From positions 1-12,720 of the forward strand of contig DATHBT010000152.1 in NCBI GenBank assembly GCA_035295985.1: a stretch of DNA of 12,720 bases, in the 5' to 3' direction. The first letter of the stretch is position 1; each line of letters opens with the position of its first letter. This DNA comes from JAIVGV01 sp035295985 (GTDB lineage: Bacteria > Acidobacteriota > Blastocatellia > Pyrinomonadales > Pyrinomonadaceae). The notes under the pieces are model-generated. The model was not told where the DNA came from and made no database searches. It saw only the letters and a program-made list of their open reading frames with translations. Of the stretch, positions 1 through 5,978 are shown one piece after another. Position numbers and translations under genes: made by a program.

Positions 1-2157
1 GATGATGCGGTTCGGCGTGCGCCGCCGGACGTGCGGCTCGAGCGCGACGTAGAAGAGCCAGAGCAGCGCGGCCCCGAACAGCGCGTGCGCCACGTTCAGG
101 AACTGAATCCAGAGTTCGCCGTCGAAGGTCGGGACGTGGTCGCTGCCGAGGGTGCGGCCGGCGAAGCTGCACAGGAAGACGAAGAGCGCCATCCTGAACG
201 CCCCCCTGCGGTCGCCGCGCCCGAGCCGCAAATTGCTCCGCGCCATCCAGACGGCCGCGGCCGTCAGCGCCGCGAGGATGATCAGAACCACCGTCAGGAC
301 GCGCTTCGTCGCCGCGTTCGTCCGCTCCGGCTCCTCCCGCCCCGGCCTGCTCCACGGCCCCACCAACTCGAAATAGACTGGCCGGCCGCGGTAGGACGCG
401 GCCTCGACGCGCAGCGGGACTTCCGGCCACGCGGGGAAGACGCCCTCCCAAGCCGCGCGCCCGTCCGCATAGACGGGCGGCGTGCGGCGCGACTCGACCG
501 ATGCAAACTTCGCGATGTCGAGGCCGGCCTCCGCGAAGAGCGACGGCCAGTCCGGCGCGCCCGTCGAGTCGCCGCCCGCGCTCGTCGCCGCGCCTGTGCC
601 GGCGTCGGCGCTCGCGCCCTCGATCTGCGGCGGCACGACGTGGAGCGCGACGAGCCGCCCCGTGGGGTCGAGCCGCACGCTCGCCATCCCCGACAGGAGA
701 AAGGGGGACGGGTCAGTCTCGCTGACGTTGCTCTGCGCCTGCGGCTCAAGGTGGTGCGGACTCTGCCTGTAGTTGAAGATCAACGCCGCGGGCTGCCCCG
801 GCCGCAGCCGTTCGAGGCGCGACATGGACTGATCCTTCTCGCGGAAGTAGCGGTAGTAGTCGGCGTCGGCGGAGAAGCCGTAGGCCGTGTCGGCGGGCGC
901 GGCCGTGTGGCCGATCTTTTTAAGGAGCGAAGCGGCGCGGTCGGCCAGCACCTCGGGCGGCTTGTCGAGCGGCAGAAAGTTGACGGCAAGAATTCTCTCC
1001 GAGAGCGCGACGAAGAGGGCGAGACTCGCGAGCGCGGCGGCCAGCAGCGCGACGGCGACCGCCGGGCGCAGAGCGCCCTCCTTCGGGGCGGCGGCGACCA
1101 TCTCCGGCGAGGGCGTCTCGCCCGCCGCGAGCGCCGCCGCAATCGGATCGCCCCCCGGCAGGGCGGCGGCGACTTGCAGCGCCGAGGCGGGCCGCCGCGC
1201 CGGATCGATTTCGAGGCAGCGCTTGATGACGCGCTCGACGAGCGGGTCTAAATCTTTGACCAGGCTCGAAGGCGAGGTCGGCGTCGAGGCGGTCTCGCGC
1301 AGGCGCAGTAGCTCCTGGATTGAGCGCGCCTCGAAGGCACGCTTTCCGGTGAAAATTTCATAGATGACGAGGCCGAGCGCGTAGATGTCGCTGCGCGCCG
1401 TCACCTCACGGCCCGCGAGCTGTTCGGGGGCCATGTAGGCCGGCGTGCCCGCGACGGCTTCCGTCCCGCGCAGCTCTTCGGCGAGCAGCGCGAGGCCGAA
1501 GTCGGTCACGCGCACGTTGCCGCGCTCGTCGAGCATGACGTTGGCGGGTTTGAGATCGCGGTGGAGCACGCCCGCCTCGTGCGCGGCGGCGAGGCCCGCG
1601 CACAACTGGCGCGCGACCTCGACGGCCTTGTCCGCCGGCAGGCGGCCGATGCGCCTGAGCAGCGAAGATAGCTCTTCGCCCCTCACGTATTCCATCGAGA
1701 TGAAGTGAAGCCCTTCCGTTTCGCCGATGTCGTACACGCGGCAGACGTTGCGGTGCGAGACCTGACGGGCGACCCGCACCTCGCGGTACAGGCGCGCCAG
1801 CGCCGCGCCGTCCTTCGACAGCGACTCGGGCAAAAACTTCAGCGCGACCGGCTGTTCGAGTTTCAGATCGTCCGCGCGATAGACCTCGCCCATGCCGCCG
1901 CGCCCCAGCAGGCTGACGACGCGGTAGCGGCCGGCGAGCGTCGTGCCCGGCGGGAAGCGGCCCGAATCTAACGAGTCCTGCGCGGGGAGGGGCGGGCGCG
2001 AGGACGGCCGCGCGGCGCGCTCGTCCTCGCCCCGCGCCGGGCGCGGCGAGTCTTCGAGCACCCGCGTCGGCGCGAACGAGCTGTCGAGGCCCGCGCCGCA
2101 GGAGGGGCAGGAGCCTTTACCTTCGGGAATTTCACTCGCGCAGGACGGGCACCTCAT
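1..2157 (-). CDS. Serine/threonine protein kinase with N-terminal zinc ribbon and membrane-spanning C-terminus (partial, 3' end outside window)
   Basis: I translated the minus strand from ATG at 2157 and found 719 codons open to the left edge, so the C-terminus is missing. The protein starts with two CPSC pairs (residues 3-6 and 17-20), a short zinc ribbon. After a disordered linker comes a complete Hanks-type kinase domain at about 75-330: glycine loop GRGGMGEV (85-92), ATP lysine K107 in VALK, catalytic HRDLKPAN (199-206), DFG (219-221) and APE (243-245). All key residues are present, so it should be an active RD-type kinase. One hydrophobic helix lies at about 364-384. A region of about 235 residues follows, probably outside the membrane, then further hydrophobic segments near 620-638, 655-668 and 687-706. 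It is therefore probably a membrane-anchored signalling kinase in which the extracytoplasmic or membrane part senses something. The input and substrates are unknown. This layout resembles kinases I associate with Acidobacteriota (recollection). It is divergent from uvrA. An ATG further upstream is out of frame, which supports the chosen start. Confidence 0.93.
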   Translation of the reverse strand, partial: MRCPSCASEIPEGKGSCPSCGAGLDSSFAPTRVLEDSPRPARGEDERAARPSSRPPLPAQDSLDSGRFPPGTTLAGRYRVVSLLGRGGMGEVYRADDLKLEQPVALKFLPESLSKDGAALARLYREVRVARQVSHRNVCRVYDIGETEGLHFISMEYVRGEELSSLLRRIGRLPADKAVEVARQLCAGLAAAHEAGVLHRDLKPANVMLDERGNVRVTDFGLALLAEELRGTEAVAGTPAYMAPEQLAGREVTARSDIYALGLVIYEIFTGKRAFEARSIQELLRLRETASTPTSPSSLVKDLDPLVERVIKRCLEIDPARRPASALQVAAALPGGDPIAAALAAGETPSPEMVAAAPKEGALRPAVAVALLAAALASLALFVALSERILAVNFLPLDKPPEVLADRAASLLKKIGHTAAPADTAYGFSADADYYRYFREKDQSMSRLERLRPGQPAALIFNYRQSPHHLEPQAQSNVSETDPSPFLLSGMASVRLDPTGRLVALHVVPPQIEGASADAGTGAATSAGGDSTGAPDWPSLFAEAGLDIAKFASVESRRTPPVYADGRAAWEGVFPAWPEVPLRVEAASYRGRPVYFELVGPWSRPGREEPERTNAATKRVLTVVLIILAALTAAAVWMARSNLRLGRGDRRGAFRMALFVFLCSFAGRTLGSDHVPTFDGELWIQFLNVAHALFGAALLWLFYVALEPHVRRRTPNRII

Positions 2158-2166
2158 CGGCGGCGG

Positions 2167-2172
2167 ATTGTA
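2167..2172 (-). promoter_or_regulatory. Possible -10 element of the kinase gene, implying a very short leader
   Basis: On the minus strand GATACAAT lies just before the kinase start, and its TACAAT hexamer ends nine bases from the ATG. If used, transcription would begin about two or three bases before the start codon. The mRNA would then be almost leaderless, and indeed no Shine-Dalgarno sequence is visible there. No convincing -35 element was found at the usual spacing, so this is a weak call. Confidence 0.3.
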
Positions 2173-2263
2173 TCATTCGATTGCGGATTGCGGTTTGGAA
2201 AACCAAAAAGCGACGGGCGCGCGGCGTCTTTCAATCAGCAATCCGAAATCCGCACTCCGCAAT
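2173..2263. repeat. Inverted array of ~7-bp repeats (ATTGCGG / CCGCAAT) between kinase and uvrA
   Basis: The left arm has two exact tandem heptamers ATTGCGG (2180-2193), with a degenerate unit on each side. The right arm has CAGCAAT, CCGAAAT, CCGCACT and CCGCAAT in perfect 7-base register (2236-2263), preceded by TTTCAAT. The right-hand word is the reverse complement of the left-hand one: 2180-2193 matches the complement of 2250-2263 at 13 of 14 positions, with a 56-base loop. It fills most of the space between the two divergent starts. Precedent for heptanucleotide tandem repeats outside genes exists in the STRR sequences of heterocystous cyanobacteria, but the function here is unknown. It could be a dispersed repeat, a hairpin at the divergent promoters, or a protein-binding array. 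Confidence 0.75.
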
Positions 2264-2292
2264 TTCTGTCGGGCGCGGCTTCGGGTTACAAT
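2263..2292 (+). promoter_or_regulatory. Possible uvrA promoter
   Basis: TACAAT at 2287-2292, within GTTACAAT, resembles a -10 element. A poor -35 match, TTTCTG, lies 18 bases upstream and touches the end of the heptamer array. Transcription would start near 2299 and give a leader of about 50 bases before the uvrA ATG. The -10 match is fair and the -35 match is weak. No LexA-like SOS box was recognised nearby. Confidence 0.3.
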
Positions 2293-2351
2293 GCCTGGTT
2301 CGCGCGGTCTCCCGAAAGCTCACCGTGCGGGCGGGCAGGCTGTTTCGAGGC

Positions 2352-5219
2352 ATGACAGAAGAAGCGATCACCGTGCGCGGCGCGCGCGTCAACAACCTCA
2401 AGAACGTAGATTTCTCGATCCCCATCGAGCGGCTGACGGTCGTCACAGGCGTCAGCGGCTCCGGCAAGTCCTCGCTCGCCTTCGACACGGTTTACGCCGA
2501 GGGGCAGCGCCGCTACGTCGAGTCGCTGTCGTCCTACGCGCGGCAGTTTCTTGAGCGCATGGACAAGCCGGACGTGGACGAGGTGCGCGGAATCCCGCCC
2601 GCCATCGCCATCCGGCAGAAGAACTCGACGCGCAACCCGCGCTCGACCGTAGGCACGCAGACCGAAATCTACGACTACCTGCGCCTCCTCTACGCCCGCG
2701 TCGGCACGACCTACTGCCGCGTCTGCGGCCGGGAGGTCAACAAGGACTCGCCCGAGTCGGCCGCCGCACAAACCCTAACGGCGCTCGCAGAGGGCGCGCG
2801 CTTCTACGTCCTCTTCCCCGCCGAGGCCGGCATGCGGGTCGAAGAAAACGGCGATGGGGCGGGCGCTAAGGCCGTGAAGTCGCGCAAGAAAAAGTCGGAC
2901 GCGGGCGGCGCGGCCAGCCGGCAGCAGATCGTCGCGCACCTGATGAGCCTGATGCAGCGCGGGTTTACGCGCCTGTTCAGCCGCGGCGAGACGATTGAGC
3001 TTCGCACGCCCGACGACTACGCGCGGCCCGACTTCGCGGACGTGTTCGTCCTCGTTGACCGACTCGCCGCGCGCGAGGACGTGCGCGCGCGCCTCGTCGA
3101 TTCGCTCGAAACCTGCTTCGTCGAGGGCCACGGCGCGGCGTTCGTCCAGACGGCCGAAGCCGAACCCCGCACGCTGAAATTTTCCGAACGCTTCGAGTGC
3201 AAGTACGACGGGACGGTGTACGCGCAGCCCGAGCCGCGCCTCTTCAGCTTCAACAACCCTTTCGGCGCGTGCCCCACCTGCCAGGGCTTCGGCAACACCA
3301 TCGGCCTCGATCTCGACCTCGTCATCCCGAACCCGCAGCTCTCCTTAGACGAGGGCGCCGTCGAGCCTTGGACGAAGCCGCAGTACGACTGGGCGCGCAC
3401 GGAGCTGCGCCGCTTCTGCCGCTCCGAAGGCATCCCCGTGAATGTGCCCTTCGCGTCGCTCCCGAAGCAGCAGCAGCGCGCCGTCGTCGAAGGCAAGGGG
3501 AGCTGGGCCGGCGTTAAAGGCTTCTTCGCGTGGTTGGAGACTAAGAAGTACAAGCTGCACGTCCGCGTCTTTCTGGCGAAATACCGCGGCTACACGCTCT
3601 GCCCCGACTGCGGCGGCGGGAGACTGAGGCAGGAGGCGCGCGACGTGAAGGTCGGCGGCCGGACGCTGCCCGAAGTCTGCCAGTTGTCCGTCAAAGAGTC
3701 GGCGCAGTTCTTCGACGCGCTCTCGCTCTCCGAGGAACAATCGGCCATCGCCGACAAAGTCCTCTTCGAGATCAGAAGGCGGCTGCGCTTCCTCGTTGAC
3801 GTTGGTTTGGATTACCTGACGCTCGACCGCCTCGCCTCCACGCTTTCGGGCGGCGAGGCGCAGCGCATTCAGCTCGCGACGAATCTCGGCTCCGCCCTGG
3901 TCGGCGCGCTCTACGTCCTCGACGAGCCGTCCATCGGCCTGCACCCGCGCGACTCGGAGCGTCTGATCAACCTGCTCCACAACCTGCGCGACATCGGCAA
4001 CACAGTCCTCGTCGTCGAGCACGACCCCGACATGATGCGCGCCGCCGATCACATCCTGGACGTTGGCCCCGCTGCCGGCGAGCTCGGCGGCAAGATCGTC
4101 TTCGAGGGCGACTTCGCCGGGCTTTTGAAAGACTCCGTGACGCTGACCGGCCGCTACCTGCGCGGCGAAGCCGAGATCAAGGAGCCGAAGCAGCGCCGCG
4201 CGCCCGGCAAGAAGCGCATCCACGTCCGCGGCGCGAGCGAGCACAACCTCAAGGGCATCGACGTTGACATCCCGCTTGAGATGTTCGTCTGCATCACGGG
4301 CGTTTCGGGATCGGGCAAGTCGACGCTCGTCCACGACGTTCTGTTCGCGGGCTTGAAGAAGCAGCGCGGCGAGTGGCAGGGCCACGTCGGCGCGTTCTCC
4401 AAGCTCGAAGGCGGGCAGCACATCGACGACGTGGTGCTGGTTGACCAGTCGCCCATCGGCCGCACGCCGCGCTCGAACCCCGTCACCTACATCAAGACCT
4501 ACGACGCCGTCCGCGAAGTCTTCTCGCAGACGCGCGACGCGCAGGCCAAGGGACTCGACGCCTCGCACTTCTCCTTCAACGTGCCCGGCGGGCGCTGCGA
4601 CGTGTGCGAGGGCGACGGCACGGTCACGGTCGAGATGCAGTTCCTCGCCGACGTGGAACTCGTCTGCGAGGAGTGCAAGGGCACGCGATTCAAGCAGACC
4701 GTCCTGGACGTTCGCTACCGCGGCAAGAGCATCAACGACGTGCTCAACATGACGGTGCGCGAGGCGATGCACTTCTTCCGCGACGTGAACAAGATTCACA
4801 ACCGCCTGCGCGTTTTAGACGACGTGGGATTAGGCTACCTCCGCCTCGGCCAGTCGGCGACGACGCTTTCGGGCGGCGAGGCGCAGCGCACCAAGCTCGC
4901 CTCGTTCCTCTCCAAGCGCACGGGCGCGCGCACGCTCTACATCTTCGACGAGCCGACGACCGGCCTCCACTTCGAGGACATCAACAAGCTGCTCGCCGCC
5001 TTCCGCACGCTCGTCGAGGCCGGCGGCTCGCTCGTCGTCATCGAGCACAACCTCGACGTGATTAAGACGGCCGACCACCTCATCGACCTTGGCCCCGAAG
5101 GCGGCGATCTGGGCGGCCACGTCGTCGCCACCGGCACGCCCGAACAGATCATGCGCGCCAAAGACTCCCACACGGGTCGCTTCCTGAAAGCGCACCTCGC
5201 GCGCTCGAACGGGCATTGA
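2352..5219 (+). CDS. uvrA: UvrA, excinuclease ABC subunit A
   Basis: UvrA is the ATP-driven DNA damage sensor of nucleotide excision repair. It dimerises, loads UvrB on lesions and acts with UvrC. The 955 residues fit the family (about 940). Both ABC halves are complete: Walker A GVSGSGKS at 33-40 and again at 650-657, signatures LSGGEAQR at 498-505 and LSGGEAQ at 839-845, and Walker B YVLDEPSIGLH near 521 and YIFDEPTTGLH near 863. A UvrB-binding region lies at about 145-265, so this is class I rather than the shortened UvrA2. The C-terminal zinc finger has C749, C752, C772 and C775. The other zinc finger is altered: C283 and C307/C310 are present, but the position of the fourth cysteine is D286. 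A basic, Gly/Ala-rich insertion lies near 160-190. I chose ATG 2352 because homology begins with the following TEEAITVRGARVNNLK; GAGG sits just before it. The frame stays open upstream to 2181, but that part only translates the repeat array. No other uvr gene is in view. Confidence 0.97.
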   Translation: MTEEAITVRGARVNNLKNVDFSIPIERLTVVTGVSGSGKSSLAFDTVYAEGQRRYVESLSSYARQFLERMDKPDVDEVRGIPPAIAIRQKNSTRNPRSTVGTQTEIYDYLRLLYARVGTTYCRVCGREVNKDSPESAAAQTLTALAEGARFYVLFPAEAGMRVEENGDGAGAKAVKSRKKKSDAGGAASRQQIVAHLMSLMQRGFTRLFSRGETIELRTPDDYARPDFADVFVLVDRLAAREDVRARLVDSLETCFVEGHGAAFVQTAEAEPRTLKFSERFECKYDGTVYAQPEPRLFSFNNPFGACPTCQGFGNTIGLDLDLVIPNPQLSLDEGAVEPWTKPQYDWARTELRRFCRSEGIPVNVPFASLPKQQQRAVVEGKGSWAGVKGFFAWLETKKYKLHVRVFLAKYRGYTLCPDCGGGRLRQEARDVKVGGRTLPEVCQLSVKESAQFFDALSLSEEQSAIADKVLFEIRRRLRFLVDVGLDYLTLDRLASTLSGGEAQRIQLATNLGSALVGALYVLDEPSIGLHPRDSERLINLLHNLRDIGNTVLVVEHDPDMMRAADHILDVGPAAGELGGKIVFEGDFAGLLKDSVTLTGRYLRGEAEIKEPKQRRAPGKKRIHVRGASEHNLKGIDVDIPLEMFVCITGVSGSGKSTLVHDVLFAGLKKQRGEWQGHVGAFSKLEGGQHIDDVVLVDQSPIGRTPRSNPVTYIKTYDAVREVFSQTRDAQAKGLDASHFSFNVPGGRCDVCEGDGTVTVEMQFLADVELVCEECKGTRFKQTVLDVRYRGKSINDVLNMTVREAMHFFRDVNKIHNRLRVLDDVGLGYLRLGQSATTLSGGEAQRTKLASFLSKRTGARTLYIFDEPTTGLHFEDINKLLAAFRTLVEAGGSLVVIEHNLDVIKTADHLIDLGPEGGDLGGHVVATGTPEQIMRAKDSHTGRFLKAHLARSNGH

Positions 5220-5222
5220 TAA

Positions 5223-5324
5223 GCTGTTAGCTATTAGCTGTTAGCTGTTAGCCGGGAGGTGACAGCTAGCAGCTTCCGCGAGGGCTCCGGTTTCTGGTTT
5301 TGCTAACGGCTAACGGCTAACAGC
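5223..5324. repeat. Inverted array of 7-bp repeats (GCTGTTA / TAACGGC) between uvrA and yqeY
   Basis: Right after the uvrA stop, four tandem heptamers read GCTGTTA, GCTATTA, GCTGTTA, GCTGTTA (5223-5250). Three heptamers of the opposite sense, GCTAACG, GCTAACG and GCTAACA, lie at 5302-5322. Segments 5237-5252 and 5309-5324 pair over 16 positions with only one G-U wobble, and the pairing extends to 23 positions with a second wobble and one mismatch. The loop of about 50 bases has its own small symmetric element (5262-5274). No run of T follows, so it is not a standard terminator. It could protect or process the uvrA mRNA end, or be a dispersed repeat. The right arm ends just before the AAGG of yqeY. 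Confidence 0.85.
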
Positions 5325-5336
5325 AAGGTTTGAATT

Positions 5337-5789
5337 ATGAGTCTCAAACAGCGCATCACAGACGACCTGACGGCCGCGATGAAGGCGAAGGACGCGGCGC
5401 GGCTCTCGACGCTGCGGATGGTCAAGGCGGCGATGATGAACCGCCAGATCGAGCGCGGCGCGGAGCCGACCGACGAGGAGACGACCAAACTCCTCCAGTC
5501 GCTCGTCAAACAGCGCAGAGATTCGGTCGAGCAGTACGAGCGCGGCGGACGCCGGGACCTGGCCGAGAAGGAGCGGGCCGAGATAGCGGTCATCGAGGAG
5601 TACCTGCCGCGGGCCGCGACGCGCGAGGAGATCGAGCGCGCCGTCGCCGAAGCCATCCAGGAGACCGGCGCGGCCTCGATGAAGGAGATGGGCGCGGTGA
5701 TGAAGGCCGCGCAGGGCAAACTCGCCGGCCGCTCGGCCGACGGCCGCGCGGTCAGCGAGATCGTCAAGTCGCGCCTCGGCGGCTCGTGA
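5337..5789 (+). CDS. yqeY: GatB/YqeY domain protein
   Basis: This 150-residue, charged, soluble protein matches the usual length of the YqeY family. YqeY resembles the tail domain of GatB, the tRNA-binding subunit of the amidotransferase that makes Gln-tRNA and Asn-tRNA. A role in tRNA metabolism is assumed for the family, but its exact activity is not established. Typical family segments are visible: an N-terminal helix with AMKAKDAARLSTLRMVKAA (14-32), then KQRRDSVEQYERGGRRDLAEKE (58-79) leading into EIAVIEEYLP (82-91), and KEMGAVMKAAQGKLAGR followed by VSEIVKSRL near the end (116-147). The ATG is preceded by AAGG with eight bases between. It is 117 bp downstream of uvrA on the same strand, separated by the heptamer array, so co-transcription is possible but uncertain. 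Confidence 0.93.
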   Translation: MSLKQRITDDLTAAMKAKDAARLSTLRMVKAAMMNRQIERGAEPTDEETTKLLQSLVKQRRDSVEQYERGGRRDLAEKERAEIAVIEEYLPRAATREEIERAVAEAIQETGAASMKEMGAVMKAAQGKLAGRSADGRAVSEIVKSRLGGS

Positions 5790-5799
5790 GGCGTTGCAG

Positions 5800-5818
5800 G
5801 CCGCCCTTCAGGAGCGGC
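5800..5818 (+). terminator. Weak hairpin after yqeY
   Basis: GCCGC at 5800-5804 pairs with GCGGC at 5814-5818, and CC with GG inside, leaving a bulged A and a four-base TTCA loop. It starts eleven bases after the yqeY stop, where a terminator is expected. No T-run follows, so it may be only a chance GC-rich hairpin or a transcript-end stabiliser. Confidence 0.3.
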
Positions 5819-5854
5819 GGCGTTCATCAACGAATAAGAGTGAGCGCGCTGCGC

Positions 5855-5883
5855 TTTGGATCGCGCCGCGCTTGTGCTAGTTT
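5855..5883 (+). promoter_or_regulatory. Tentative promoter of the propeller-protein gene
   Basis: TTTGGA (5855-5860) and TAGTTT (5878-5883) are separated by 17 bases in the gap between yqeY and the large secreted-protein gene. Both hexamers are poor matches to the sigma-70 consensus. I list the pair only because it is the best candidate in this 189-bp gap, where nothing else stands out. Confidence 0.2.
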
Positions 5884-5978
5884 TTCACGCGCTCTAAGCG
5901 CACCGCCCGACCCGGCGCAGAGCGAGTCGCCACCCACATTCTATCTCTTCCCGCCGGAACTGACTTCACGGAAGTACC

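Noticed and set aside
31..1251. Plus-strand open frame of 406 codons
   Set aside because: It lies opposite the kinase gene, has Arg/Gly-rich composition without any recognisable domain, and is explained by GC-rich codon bias of the kinase strand.
2181..2351. N-terminal extension of uvrA
   Set aside because: It translates the heptamer array and promoter region; UvrA homology starts at 2352.
2158..2351. LexA/SOS box before uvrA
   Set aside because: No palindrome resembling a known SOS box was found; the only symmetry is the heptamer array.
3345..4799. Minus-strand open frame of 484 codons inside uvrA
   Set aside because: It is antisense to conserved UvrA motifs and shows no domain of its own.
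2173..5324. CRISPR array
   Set aside because: The repeats are 7 bp, contiguous and without spacers, so they do not form a CRISPR array.
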